Shown piece after piece: positions 1-11,917 of a DNA stretch of 64,000 bases; position 1 is the stretch's first letter, and every line of letters starts with the position of its first letter. Location: positions 10,698,844-10,762,843 of the forward strand of contig JABAKD010000019.1 in assembly GCA_012845835.1 (NCBI GenBank). The letters run 5' to 3'. This DNA comes from Undaria pinnatifida. Its lineage: Eukaryota > Sar > Phaeophyceae > Laminariales > Alariaceae. The notes under the pieces were generated by a model. That model searched no databases, was not told the DNA's origin, and saw nothing but the letters and a program-made list of their open reading frames with translations. The translations under genes were made by a program, and so were the position numbers.

Positions 1-139
1 GCCGACATTGTTTTCTCACGGTGGCTGTCCGTATAAGAACGATCAATGTACCAACTCTAAAACGATCAGGGTTTTGCGATTTTTTTAACCACCACACTGG
101 CTGTTTCTGCGAACTGGTACCGTGCGCGTTAAGGTCGTC

Positions 140-700
140 GGGTGTGCGTGCACAGAAACAGCTGAAGAAATGTTTCTTCGGGATAACAATTTATCAACAG
201 TTTATGTCACACACGTCCAGGAGTGCATATATCTCCATGCCTCCCCCCCCCCCTCCGGATATCTTCTCTCTTGCCAGCGCCTTCGCACACGTCTTCATCG
301 TCTACCTGCCAACTCCTCCATCACCAGTGCCTCGCTCGGGACGTGTCTTCATCGTCCACCTTCAAGCCTCACATGGTTGTGTACAGAAACGACTGAAGAA
401 TATACCATGGTAGTTTGTTTTCAGAATATTTTTATTCAGGCCGCACACGGCGAGGATTTCGTCTACGATGGCTTCCCCCCCTCCTCCAGATATTTCCTCG
501 CTTGCCAGCCAGCACCTTGGCACACACGTCTTCATCGTCTAGCAATACCTGCCAGCTCCACAGGTCAGTTTCAACAACTTCTCGTCTCCATGCCACCCCC
601 CCCCCCCCTCCGGACGGTTGCTCTTTTGCCAGCCAGCGCCTTGGCACACACACCAGCATCGTCTACCTGCCAGCCCCACACGTCACAGTCCAAACAAACT
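140..700. repeat. degenerate tandem duplication, period about 233 bp plus a third partial unit
   Basis: CAGAAAC-GCTGAAGAA at 151 recurs at 384, and the block beginning ATGCCTCCCCCCCC with GCCAGCGCCTT and TCTTCATCGTCTACCTGCCA recurs at about 233, 467 and 589. Overlapping ORFs here are Pro/Ser-rich by composition and are not counted as genes. Confidence 0.75.
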
Positions 701-842
701 ACCGCACAGCACGCAAGATAACACATCTCCCCTGCGATTCATTTTCGGAGCTGATTTCCCTCAAAACGAGGAGAGCACAAACGACCAAAACGTTGGCCTT
801 TTTTTTGTTGCTGCTGACTCCTCCCACTGTCTTTTCGTACTT

Positions 843-1130
843 TTTCTTTCTCCTTGTCCACCCTCTCTAGATGTAATGCAGATTCGGTGCCACTGGCCAG
901 GCTCTTCTCGCCCCTCTCCACGGTACGCGCGTTTGTTTTCATCGCGAGAAGAGTCAGCACTGTTTCTCCCCTCGTTGACTCGTATCGACTTGTGCTTACC
1001 CACGCTTTAAAGCGCTCTCGGCAGTTGGTGTCTCCGGAAAACAAAAATCTCCATACCGAGGTTTGAACCCCTGACTCCAACCTTCCTACAGAGTTCGAGG
1101 TTAACCACTAGACCACCGCCGCGACCGGCC
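843..1130 (-). mobile_element. tRNA-derived SINE, copy 1
   Basis: On the - strand from 1130: CCGGTCGCGGCGGTGGTCTA then AGTGGTTAAC (A-box, TGGTCTAGTGG) and GGGGTTCAAACCTC (B-box) 45 bases later. It does not fold into a proper tRNA: T and acceptor stems are imperfect. A body with AAAGCGTGGGTAAGC follows. The same head and body occur in the copy at 10267. Confidence 0.75.
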
Positions 1131-1837
1131 CCTTGCTTTGGAAAGGCCTATTGGCCCCTTTGAGACCTCAAAGGGAAAAAAAATGACGACGAAAAGTATC
1201 GATGGCGGCCGCATCGGTCAAATGCTGGTTGGGGCATGATGAAATAAAAAAAGTGGTGTCCGAACTACTAATACAACAACCAAAAGCAAAGACTCGCACG
1301 GGAGGGGTGCAGGCAGCACCCTCCCTATACATCGTACTGCTTGCTGCGCGCTCGCAAGCTATTGCTCGTAGACGCTTGGAAATATCGCCATGAATCGTTG
1401 TTGTTTTTTCGTCGCTATACTATAATCAGGATAAATAGATGCGTCGCGCGAGGAACATCCCCGCGACAGGGGCCACATTTTTTGGGCCAAACGTTTCCGA
1501 CCGGTTGAGCCCCTCCAAGTAAGCGTGAACCTACTGCTGTATGCATCGGTTAGCGCGGTCATTTTACGAGTGCGAGTTGTGTTTGTTTCTAGGACGAAAA
1601 ACAACAGCGCGTAGAAAAATGTTGGATGGGTTTGCGCCCGCGAACGATTGTCGTCGAAGTCATGTTTCGGGCGAGGTATTGAGCTCCTCGGCGTCACGAG
1701 CTCAGAAGCATTCTGCTGCGTCCCCGCTACTGTAGCGTGGGATGACTCATCCTCGAGACGTTTTCGCACCCTCCCCGTTGAGGGCAAAACCAGCTTGGAA
1801 AAATGTCCGAAGAGGGGGACCCGTGATGGGGTACATA

Positions 1838-2215
1838 GAGGGTGCACCTTGTTTTTTCCGAGGCTTTTTACCACTTCAGATAAAAGTCTCTCAACTACCT
1901 CACCCAAAAACTGATTTGGAGCGAAAATAAAAGGATCACGTGTTTACCCGATGAACAATCCCATGTGCCCTCTACTATTAACAGCTTCCATACCTAGCAA
2001 AACTTCGCGTTGCAAGAGAAAGAATGAAATTCTGACGATTTTGGGTTAAAGTAACGCCTGTACACCTGGAAACCCTTTGTTGGGGAAAATTTTACTAGAA
2101 GTCAGTATAGGGAGAGATTTGGGGGCTCTAAGGTGGTTATGGAGGTTAAGTGGAGCTCAGTCGCTCAGAAAACGTTTTCCGCCAAAATGTGGTATACCGT
2201 ACCTCTAGGCTCATG
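1838..2215 (-). mobile_element. MITE family A (reverse) with nested family B insertion
   Basis: Begins with the TIR-like ATAGAGGGTGCACC and ends GTACCTCTAGG, holding the family landmarks (AACTGAT, ATCCCATG, ACGATTTTGGGTTAA) in reverse. Family B (about 2048-2143, CTGGAAACCCTTTGTTGGGG to GGGGGCTCTAAGG) splits it at TTAA, which is present on both sides. Confidence 0.65.
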
Positions 2216-2224
2216 CTGCGGCGG

Positions 2225-2391
2225 AGGTGGTGAGTAAGCAACACTCGTTGAAAAATCGACGAGCAGTGAGATTGCTAAACCCTATGCGCGATAAGAATCG
2301 AAGGCGAGAATCGGGGGGGAGGAGGGACAACACCTACTACCTGTGGCCACGGCTTGTCCAGAAGCTGGAAAGTAGAAGTGCGAAAAAAAAA
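2225..2391 (+). mobile_element. SINE, 5'-truncated copy with poly(A)
   Basis: Shares GTGAGTAAGCAACACTC, CCCTATGCGCGATAA and CACGGCTTGTCCAGAAGCTG with the full copy at 10267-10574 and ends in A9. The tRNA-like head is missing. Confidence 0.72.
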
Positions 2392-2539
2392 GAGGTGCAC
2401 CCTTTCTTTTTTTTTGCCTTCTGAGGCCCCGCTCTATTCCCCATCCAATACCTAATTTTGACAAACAAACAAAAAAGATGAAAAAGTGCAAAAAAAGAAA
2501 TGATTAATCCCATCCCCTAGGTATTAAATGTATACTTTT

Positions 2540-2715
2540 GTATATTTCGAAAAAAAAAGAACGAAATTCTAACGAATTTTGGTTAAGAAGCACCTTCGTT
2601 CAGAAAAAACGTTTTCGTCAAAAAGTGCGACCTCTATATCATATCGTAGAACGCGTCGGGCCCTTAATACGCTGCCTTGACGCACGCCACGATAGAGGTG
2701 GGCCATTTTTGCCTG
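2540..2715. mobile_element. MITE family A fragments
   Basis: A reverse-orientation half (GAACGAAATTCTAACGA, then GTTCAGAAAAAACG, then GCGACCTCTAT at about 2627) is followed by a forward-type terminus at 2689-2705 (CACGATAGAGGTGGGCC). Two fragments rather than one element. Confidence 0.55.
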
Positions 2716-4020
2716 CTGAGAGTTCTATAACCTCACACCCCCCCCCCCTGAAAAAAAAACTAGTTTGAGGTGGAGAAAAATTCCATGCTGCGTTATACGC
2801 ACGATGAATAACCTCATGGACGGCCTACGGTAGATATACAACGAAAAAAGTAGCCCCCGTCCTTTTTTTTTTCGGGCGATGTTGGGTTGAGGAGCCCGGC
2901 CATTCAGAAGTCGATTCAGCCATAAAGCGGTATACCTTAAGAATTCCATCGTAGCACGCATCCCTTCCAGACAATGGCATTGCAAGCCACCATTCACCTT
3001 GAATGTTCTATGGACGGGGGAGACACAGTCACCGCTCTCGTTCGGGATCGAGAACGGGTACGTTGCAGCATTAACTCGCGAATCCCTCTCAAGGCTTGAA
3101 TAAGTTACGTCTCGCACATAAATGAGAGAGAAAGATTCGTGCGAGAAAGACCTTTCGTGCCCGCAGTTTTACTGAATGGTCCGCATTTTAGGATGGATTT
3201 CTTTATTGGTGGAGAATCCTTGGCCGACATTTGTGTGGTCATCCCGATAGGTCGCGAGGAACACACGGAGGGGAAGGCACACAGCAGTCGCACCAGCAGG
3301 CGCGCCGATGGCCTTTTACCATGATTCTACACAGAACACCGCGTATTTGGTACCAGGTATCAGTTTCCATGGCACCGGAGGATTGCGCCTCCAACCCCAA
3401 CTCGAAAGCATGCCGAGGTCATGTCTAGACTGCCACCGGCACCAGCGCGGTCCCTCGCGTTTTGGATGTGGAGCATTGCAGTGAGCCATTTTGTCTCCGT
3501 GAGGCGGTCACTCTTCTGCTGTAGATGACAATTTGGGAAAAAATCGGACAAGCAAAAGCGCCGGCACAAACGGAGTGCCTCGCGTGGCTCGAAGCGTTTC
3601 GCTTGGATGCAAGCAGGAAAGCTTATTTCTCCAAGAAACAAGTTGGTTCATCATTGTCCCCCCTTCCTATACCCCCCACCCACCAGCTACCGACCCTGCC
3701 TGGGTCCACTGTACGTAGAACGACACCGTCATAACATCCCCCCCAGCTGGTTGGCCGGGGAACGGCCAGCTGCTCGATACTCAAGACGGTGGGCTCACCA
3801 CATTGTTAACTATATGGCAACCATAACCGAGGCGAGAAAACCCGTCCAACTTTTTCGCCATGAGGAAAACGCCCCTCTCAGCACATGTACGCCTCCAGAA
3901 AAAACAATCCAACCAAGACTAAGGAAATACATACCGGCCTAGTTTTTCCGATAAGGAAAGAGTCCTTCAGCGTGCAAGTACGCCGCGACTCCCCCCCTCT
4001 CCTCCTGGCCCCCTCCCAAT
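2716..4020. other. no gene seen
   Basis: Short overlapping frames on both strands without family motifs, compositional bias or supporting structure. One family A-like terminus near 3910-3950 is not convincing. Confidence 0.4.
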
Positions 4021-4720
4021 ACCAAGTCAAACAGAACCCAGGCTCAAGCCCGGCCGCGACGGACGCCGTGGCTGGCCTCATCCTCGAATCAAGTATATCG
4101 AAAAACATCAACCTCGGCCGTACGTGACGCAAAATGGCTCTGAAACGCTGACCTCACCCCACACCAAGTCAAACGAAGCACAGGAACGATTGAGCTCGGT
4201 CGCGACGAACGCGCTGGCCTGTCGATATCAGGAAACAGACCTCGAGGATCCATCCCCGTTTGTTTTCGCGCGGTGTTCTACCGTAGCACGACTACAGTGG
4301 CACCAGCGGTCCGATGCTCACCCAGATGGTAGTCTGCACGAAATCAACAAGTTTTGGCGCGTGATCGTGTTTGAGAGGTGTCACACCGTAGGGAAAACCG
4401 ATGCCAGTGTTTCGAAGAACGAGGCAACGAAGTCAAGAGCTTGCCCACAAGGCGAGCGTTCCTCCACCTTGGTAGCGAGGCTCGCTCAGCTTGACTCTGT
4501 AACACAGGATCCATATCCATCCGCTAGTGAAGCCCAGGGATGGACCCAGGGCGTCCCCAGACCATCATGGGCCTGACGCTCGCCGTCGCACCAAGTAAAA
4601 ACAAAACACAGGATTGATGTCGGTCGCGACGGATGCGCTGAGCCCTCCCTCACCCGCAACCAGGTCAAACAAAACAAAGGGTCAATCTCGACCGCGACAG
4701 GCACGTTGGCCTCATGGTGT
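4020..4720. repeat. degenerate tandem repeat of ACCAAGTCAAAC-CAGG units
   Basis: The block ACCAAGTCAAAC, CAGG, CGGYCGCGACGGACGCGCTGG recurs at about 4021, 4157, 4587 and 4660 with irregular spacing. A 150-codon frame at 4124-4576 runs through two units and is not counted as a gene. Confidence 0.65.
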
Positions 4721-4819
4721 CCAATTCAAGCCTTTCGCTTGGGTACAAGAAGAGACATTTTTTTTCTTTAGGGTAGATTTGTCATGATCCCCCCTTTCTA
4801 TATGCGTCCGCCCCCATCA

Positions 4820-4985
4820 ACTTCTCCGTCTCGAAAGGAACGCATGGTCAATGGCCAAACGACTAAGGGACACAACAAATGAGTGCGCTCCCGCCCCTCC
4901 CCGCATCAACTGCTCCGTCTCGAAAGGGATGCGTGGTCGATGATCAAGTTGCTATGGCACGCAAGCAATGAGTACCCCCCTTCCC
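4820..4985 (+). repeat. dispersed repeat family E, two tandem copies
   Basis: CCGTCTCGAAAGGGATGCGTGG, TCAATGGTCAAATGACTAAGGCAAGCAA and ATGAGTAC are the shared blocks in loose form. Copies start at about 4826 and 4912. Others lie at 33955, 43418, 52212 and 62425, often next to C-runs, so this is probably one end of a transposon. Confidence 0.65.
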
Positions 4986-5119
4986 CATTAACTAGAAACC
5001 ATGCCCGATTCCATTGTATCATACCTGAGATAATGAAACCGTCACAAAGCCTTCGACGGCAAACGAACTAGTCGCGAGAGGGGTGAGCGTTGTAACCAAG
5101 CAGGTCAAGCAAGTCCCCA

Positions 5120-5930
5120 CACGCCGACGAGGCCGTGGAGGGACTAGCACAGGCGACTGCGGTGTAATCGCTCAAGAAACTATGTCGTCGGTTGCGTCTC
5201 TGGATCAAAGAGAGCATTCTGTGGACCCCGGGCTCCTGCAAAGTTCAGCAGGGGTATGGTAAGCCTGGTCGGACATGGCTTCTCGGCATCAAAGGTTGCC
5301 GCCGACGCTGTCAAGAGGGGATTGGCCGCCTGTCGGGGGGTCATGACTGCTAGTCCTCTGGCTTACTCGTCTATCTTGGTAGCGCACTCGCCGACGGCGG
5401 CGTTCCTGCTCAGGAGAGTTCGTAGTCAGTTGCTGTTCGGTATACAGAGGTTGCCGTCTATGGACTAATAGAACCGTGGTTTCTGACAGCGGTCTGTGGT
5501 CGTCAGGGGACATCCTGGCTCCATCTCCGGATTTCCTGGTGGATGTGCAATATTGGACATGTCGACGGTGTCGAGAGAGGATTGACTTTCTGCGGCGGAA
5601 TCGTGATTGGGAGTCCTCTGGCGTGCGGTTTGTCTCGTTACTTCCTCCCTCTAACGTGTCGACCGACGGCGGTGTCGCTGCTCAAGAGGATTCGTCGTCC
5701 ATTGCTGCTTCGGAGAGAGAGGTTGCTGTCGACGTTGTCGAGGGAGAATTGACTGTCGAGCATCATAATTGAGAGTCCTCTGGCGGTGTTTCGTTTCTGA
5801 AGCCTTGCGCACCTGCCGACGGCGGCGTCAATGATGCTTAGAAGACTTGGTCATTGGTTGCTTCTCTGAAGAGAGATTGCTGTCTACGGTGTCAACGTGG
5901 AATTGGCTGTGGGGAATCATAACGCATATT
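5120..5930. repeat. tandem repeat, four to five diverged units of about 165-260 bp
   Basis: GTCGACGGTGTCGAGAGAGGATTG followed by GAGTCCTCTGGC recurs at about 5300, 5562, 5728 and 5882, with an outlier near 5126. The frame 5476-5772 spans units and has no recognisable domain. Confidence 0.7.
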
Positions 5931-7100
5931 ATTTTAGCTTCCGACCTTGTCCAGATCAAATCTCAGTCGCGTAAGCCAGCAGGAAAAAGAAAGCCCAAGA
6001 GGCAGTCAAACCAAAAATATATGCCCTACGTTGTGCAATTAACTTGAACTTAATTGTTTGGTTGGGCGACGGTGAATACATGGAGAACAGAAGAGACGGC
6101 CATAAAGGACGCACATTTACCGATTCTCTACATGAAGCATACCCACGCGACCTCCTCACACGCCGGCCTCCTTCGTGTCTTCCACTGAGAATCGCTGCAA
6201 TACAAAGCATTATAGTACTTATGCGACAGCAGCTTGGAAGGTAAGAACGTACTGCTCGTCGTTTGCACGAAACGCAATACCGCCACATTTTACCCTGAAA
6301 TTAGTGTAGGAAGCGCCCCGCCTCTCGAAAGAATGTAAGCCTTGCCGAAACAAGAGTCTACATATACTAACTCGCACTTAGCGTCCCGTATTGCATATGG
6401 GTGTGTGTGTTGTGCGATTTTTTTTTTTTTGAAGGGCATGCCGCGTCATGCTGATTCCCATCATGCCAATGACGCGCCCTCTTCTTCAGAACGAGAATTT
6501 CGTGTCCTTCGCACATGATCAATCAGACTCCACTGTAGGCACGGCTGAGGAAACTGCGTGGGGGGCAGAGGAATGAGAAATGAGAGAAAGGAGAGACAAA
6601 AAGAAACACTGGCAACAGATGGAGTAGATTTGCGTTAACCCGGAAGCAGGTATAAGGCGCCGTCTTGAATCGTGCATGGCTTTCCTGGCTAGCTTTCCCT
6701 CGGCATTTTTCTTCTTTCTGGGTGATGTTTATGAGTGATGGACGCAGACGCTTATCATCAGGGGGGCATATTGCGCGTTATGCATGTGCTCGCGTTCGTA
6801 AAAATCTACTCGCCGTTCACAGAATTGTTACCGTTCGCGGAATATTAAAAACAACCCGTGGTGGAAAACGCCCCCGATATTTTCTTAGTATTTTTGACCC
6901 CGGAAGGGGGTGGTCGTGTTCCATCCCCTGTAATACCGCCTTCCAAGGTGTTGCGGTTCCCGTTCGCGGGTACCGTTCGCATTTTTAGGCCAATTTTAAG
7001 CGAAACAGCGTCGTTCGCACGTTTTTTAGCCATAGCGTGCATCCCTGATATGCTGCACGTTGCCGGGTGGCAAAAAAAGATCATTAGACTACCGACTACC
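5931..7100. other. no gene seen
   Basis: Only short frames. A GTTCGCGG motif recurs near 6830, 6960 and 6975 in an A/T-rich segment; no open reading frame or known element is recognised. Confidence 0.4.
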
Positions 7101-7690
7101 GTGTATGACGGTGTATACCACCCGGGACGTTGTAAATCACATCCCTGGAGTACACCACCCGGGTGATGAAGCCTTTAAAAAAACCCGAAACAACAACCGA
7201 ATTTATCACCCGGGTACGTTGCATGCCACACCTCCTGCGGTGTCATGCCTTACAATCGGTATGACAACCCTGAGAGATTTTATCCGCCTCAACGCAGGAC
7301 GGGCACGGTAACAGCCTCCTTATCGGTTGTTTGTGGCCAATTTTCAATCTTGCACGTCGGCCCAGACCAGCACGACCCTTTATAGCTAACCCTAACCCCC
7401 ATCCTTTGGGGGGCTCGAGGTCGGCAGGAACAGTCGCGCGCGGCTCCGCAGCGTGCTCGTGGTGGGGCAATCCTTCCAAAACACTGTTATCACACCCCCT
7501 AGAGTAGGCCATCTCGCTCGGCAAAGCGTTCTTTTCAAATTCAGAACGACCTACCCAATTTATCACCGGGGGGCGTTGTGTACCAACACCCCTGGAGTAT
7601 ACCACACCAGGTGATAAGTATTTTGGAGCTCCAAATGTTATCACCGGGGTGTGTGGTACACACCGTAGGGTATATGGGGTAGAGTTCGTT
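7100..7690. repeat. CACCCGGGTGATA palindrome repeats and family F fragment
   Basis: TATCACC(C)GGG(T)G and CACCCGGGTGAT motifs occur near 7118, 7155, 7205, 7560, 7600 and 7638, with accompanying CCCTGGAGTA(T/C)ACCAC. Similar motifs occur in SMC4 intron 1 (31780-32560). At 7360-7450 lies CTAACCCTAACCCC...GGGGGGCTCGAGGTCGGCA, also seen at 24930-25020 (reverse) and 36160-36230. Confidence 0.6.
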
Positions 7691-8059
7691 CATGGGTTTT
7701 CCCTTGATTTTGTCATCTTTCTGGACGTAATCGATGTTGAAGCTTATTTTGCTGCACATCGTCGGACGGAAAACTGATTAAACAAGTTGCAGCCGCCCTT
7801 GGGTTATACCCAGGGTCAAGGCTAAACAGCCAGACAGCCGCCGGGATCGTGTTTTCGATAAATGTGTAACCTCATGAACCACTCCGCCATAGTCAGTGTT
7901 GGGCGTGGCAAAAGAGTGGTTGTGGCGCGCGGTGATCGGAAACCAACAGCATCATATCATCCTACCGGTATGTCGTACGTATTGCACCAGGTATGGACAC
8001 AAGCATCTCGAAATGTACGGCTTGTATAACCATGGGAATCCTCTTACATTGGCCTCAAT

Positions 8060-8165
8060 GTGTTGTTGTTATTGTTCTTACATTAACTCATCATCGACAT
8101 AATCAAGTCCGTGGTCACAGAACAGGCACCAGTAACTCTCGAGTGGAAGAATACCCTACGGAAAA
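8060..8165 (+). repeat. dispersed repeat family D
   Basis: ACATTAACTC...AATCAAGTCCGTGGTCACAG then CAGGC(A/T)CCAGT and GAATACCC. It recurs at 29830-29935 (+) and 11838-11917 (-). Confidence 0.65.
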
Positions 8166-8848
8166 ATAACGTAGCAGGTGGTGACGATGTTCAGCGCTCC
8201 ATTACAAGCAGCAGTGATAGTAGCAGTAGCAGTAATCTCCCCTCGGCCGCGTGCTTGAACAAAGTGCCACGAGGCGCAGTACACAACCAAAAATATACTG
8301 GAAGAAATGGCAGCTTGCTTCTTCTCTGCTGCGCAGGGGGGGGCTCCCGATATAATGCCGGTTGAAGAGTGTTACAGGTCTCTATAATGCCGGTGAAATC
8401 GATTGCTCGGCTTGAAGTCCATACAGTAACCCTATTCCAATATAGTGCCGGTGCCTTGAATAGTGCGGGTATTTCTTACCGGCACTATTGGGAGCCCCCC
8501 AATGTAAACACAGAATCCGCCCAAAAATAGGGAAGGCGCAGGCGAGTGAGCGAGGGAGCCATCCTCAATACAGAGCGTAATGGAGGCCGGGAAGAGAGCA
8601 ACACCCGCACCCTCCAGGACCCGGCAACGATAAACTTCAAAAGAAATCATAGCACCGGGTACAAATTAAAACAACGACTGTGGCTCACAAAAATCAGTAA
8701 CAGCAGCGGAAAGGTACAAGAAACAGGGGGGTCGGACCCTCGGGCCAACCGGGACCCCAAGAGGTCATGTGAACGTTCAAAAAATAAACTCGAAAGCCTT
8801 AAGGGCCGTTCCCCTGAACACACGGATTATTCCGAAGGACAGAGCCAT

Positions 8849-9430
8849 CCCTCAATAGTGCGGTTGAGCCTGTCAAGTGTCGAACTATCGGCTAGTATAC
8901 CCTCGACTCATCCCGCTATAATAGTGCGGTTGAGCTCCTCAAGCGTGGAACTATCGGCTAGCATACCCTCGAGCCATCCCTCTATAGTGCGGTTGAGCTC
9001 TTCAAGCGTGAACCTATCGGCTAGTGTACCCTCGAGCCATCCCTCTATAGTGCGGTTGAGCTACTCAAGCGTGGAACTATCGGCTAGTATTCCCTCGAGT
9101 CATCCCTCTATGGTGCGGTCTTGAGCTCCTCAAGCGTGGAACTATCGGCTTGTACACCCTGAATTCATCCCTCTATAGTGCGGTTGAGCTCCTCAAGCCT
9201 GGAACTATCGGTTAGGTATGATGTGACTTTACAAGTACATTTCTTTCGGGACTGGCGCATAGAAATGCTGGTCGGGTTGCGCGGACGAAGGCCTTCGAAG
9301 TCGTCCCTCTATAGTGCGGTTGAGCTCATCAAGCGTGGGAATATCCGCTAGTAGACCCTCGAGTCATCCCTCTGTAGTGTGGTTGAGCTCTTCTATGCTA
9401 GAAGGGCTCAGAAAACTTCTGCTGCACGCC
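8849..9430. repeat. 63-bp minisatellite, about eight units with one interruption
   Basis: Units start CCCTCTATAGTGCGGTTGAG and continue to CTCGAGCCAT at 8849, 8912, 8978, 9041, 9104, 9169, then, after an 84-bp interruption, 9304 and 9367. 63 bp is 21 codons, so one frame repeats SIVRLSSSSVELSASIPSSH; unit lengths of 66 and 65 break it. The frame at 8546-9124 is therefore a by-product. Confidence 0.85.
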
Positions 9431-10266
9431 TGGCGTGGGATGACTGCGACGTCACCATTTTTGTTCTTCTACCTTCTGGGAAGAATGCCTATGGCGCTGA
9501 CACTCACGCTGCACACTCAATTGTCGGATCTGGGCAAACAAACCTACCAATAATAATCATTGCAAGTCAGGTCACCCCGGTGTGCATGCACTTGCCGTCT
9601 GTTAATATCAGTACAAACTGTGTTGCTGCCTAGTAGTGTAGTCTAGTTCGTGACGTCATTCAGGACACTGACTAACGCTTCGAATTCCCGCTCGGATGTT
9701 CCTATTAAAAAAACACACCAGGTACTACACTTGTGGTGCGTGCGGCTAAAAAAACACACAAAAAAAGACATGTCGGTCTGCCTTGGGTCCCATATTGCTC
9801 GACCGATGTCAAATCGGCAACATCCCGAAACGCACTACTTGCCGTCTAATGCCTCAGTACAACCCGTGCTGGGCTGCCTGATGTCTGGTTCGTGACGCCG
9901 CCCAGGACACTGCCTAATGGTGCGAGGTCCACTTCGGGTTTCTGTTTCAAGGAAACATGCTCTTCTTGCGCGTGGGGCTTGAAAAAACACTCACAAAAAA
10001 CGTATTGGTCTGCCTTGGGGCCCATGTTGCTCGACCGATGCCAAACAGATAGCATCCCGGTGTGCACTTGCCGTTTAATGTCTGCAAAAATTGTGTTGCC
10101 GCCTGTTGTTGATTTCTAGTAATAGTTCGTGACGTCGTCCAGGACATTGCCTGGTGGTTAAACTTCCGCTTTCCTTCGGACGTTTCTGTTTCATGAAGCA
10201 TACAATTGTTGCGCGTGCGGCTCAAAAACGAAAAACACATCGGTCTTCCGTGGGTCCCCATGTTGC

Positions 10267-10574
10267 ACCGGTCGCCACGGTGGCGTATCAGGTTATCCTC
10301 GAGCCTGGTATAGGTCAGTTTCGTGAGTTTGAGCCCCCCCGAGTGCATACTCGTATAAATTCGTGGGGAATTTTTCTTGTGCACAAACTGACTTGCGGAA
10401 AGCGCGAGAGCGTGAGTAAGCAACACTCAATGAAAGATCGACGAGCGGTGGGATTGCAATACCCTATGCGCGATAAAAAGTGAAGGCGAAAAGGGGGGGG
10501 GAGAAGGGACGACACCTGTGACCACGGCTTGTCCAGAAGCTGGAAAGTAGATTTGTGTGAAAAAAAAAAAAAAA
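10267..10574 (+). mobile_element. tRNA-derived SINE, full-length copy with poly(A)15
   Basis: Inserted in a satellite unit between CCCATGTTGC and CTCGACCGAT, with TGC repeated on each side. Head CCGGTCGCCACGGTGGCGTA has an A-box (TGGCGTATCAGG), and GAGTTTGAGCCC is a B-box-like site about 45 bases on. Body GCGCGAGAGCGTGAGTAAGC and CTTGTCCAGAAGCTGG, then A15 (10560-10574). Pol III internal promoter plus A-tail define a SINE. Confidence 0.82.
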
Positions 10575-11195
10575 TGCTCGACCGATACCACATCGGTGGC
10601 ATCCCGGCGCGCACTTGCCGTCGAATGCCTCAGTAAAAACTGTGTTGATGCCTGATGCCTGATGTCTCGTTCGTGACGTCGTCCTGGACACTGCCTGGTG
10701 GCGGTTAGACTCCCACTTCGGACGTTTCTGTTTCAAGAAACATACACTTTTGACTGCGCGTGCGGCTCAAAAACCACGAAAACATATCGGTCTGCCTTGG
10801 GTCACATATTGTTCGACGGATGCCAAATCGGTAGCATCCCGGTGCGCACTTGCCGTCTAGTGCCTCTGTATAGAGCTGTGTTGCTGCCTGTCATTTTCTA
10901 CGTCGCAACATCGTCCAGGACACACTGCCTGGTTATTCAACTTATCCTTCGGATCCGCTTTTGTTTTTTAACCCACTTGTTGTTGCGCGTGCGGCTCAAA
11001 AAAACACAAAAAACATATCGGTCTGCCTTGGAACCCATATCGCTTGACCGATGTCAAACCGGTAACCCCCCGGTGCCATCTAATGCCTCTGCACAAAGCT
11101 GTCTGGTGCCGTACAGTTCATGACGCCGTGCAGGACATTGCCTGGTGGTTCGGCTTCCACATCGGACGTTTTCGTTTCAAAGAAAAATACACATT

Positions 11196-11917
11196 CCTTG
11201 CTTCCTCTTCCTCTCTTTTCTCTTTTATTTCTCCTTCTTTTTCAATTGATTTGGGTCTGTCGTAACTTTTGGGTACTGATAGTGTCATGATAGCGGGTTG
11301 GTTGACTGCTGTTTTTGTTGCCACCCCCCCTCTGCAGGCGAGCTCACGTATATATTCACATGCTACGTGTAATATATACGTGGTTGAATGATTCAATTAT
11401 TTTTTTTTCTTGGCTTCTAGACGGGAGGCTATTTTTTTGTTGACTTTTTGCGTAGAACTGTGTAGCTTGCATTTTACCTCGCCACACACCCCCTGCTGCC
11501 GAGTTTACGTAGCTTATTACATACGAAATATGTTCTTTGCTTCGTTTAGTATTTCTTTCGCTTTTCTTCCCTTTCTTCCTTGTTATCAGTTTATTTTTTC
11601 TTTCTCCTCAACTTTCTACTTTGGTTTTAACTTGATTTCCTGGGTGGCATGCGGTGAAGTCGGTTTCAGCTGCGAGTCGTGAAGCGCGTGTACCTGTCCG
11701 GACCTGGCACATACATACGTACGCCGACTTCCGATTTTAGTTAAGATATATTTTTGGCGGATGTATGACTTGCTTCAGCTATACATGACATAAACGTGTA
11801 CCACTTTTGGTTATTTCAATACTTTCCCTGGGTAGGGTATTCCTCCACTCCAGAGTGACTGGAGCCTGTCCTGTGACTACGGACTTGATTATGCGAGTTA
11901 ATGTGAGAACAATAACA
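11196..11917 (-). mobile_element. 720-bp insertion in the satellite, family D at one end
   Basis: The satellite unit breaks off after AAATACACATTCC and resumes at ACTTGCTTGCTGCGCGTGCGG. The right end of the insert is the family D block in reverse (GGACTTGATTATGCG). The left part is C/T-rich. No coding motif. Target duplication not certain. Confidence 0.55.

Noticed and set aside
1041-1130. A functional tRNA gene
   Set aside because: A-box and B-box are present but acceptor and T stems do not pair well, and the sequence continues into a body shared with other SINE copies.
5476-5772. 98-codon + strand frame as a gene
   Set aside because: It spans two units of a tandem repeat whose other units have stops in the same frame.
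8546-9124. 192-codon Ser-rich frame
   Set aside because: Runs through a 63-bp minisatellite; two units have lengths not divisible by three, and no start context or splice support is seen. Kept only as a low-interest finding.
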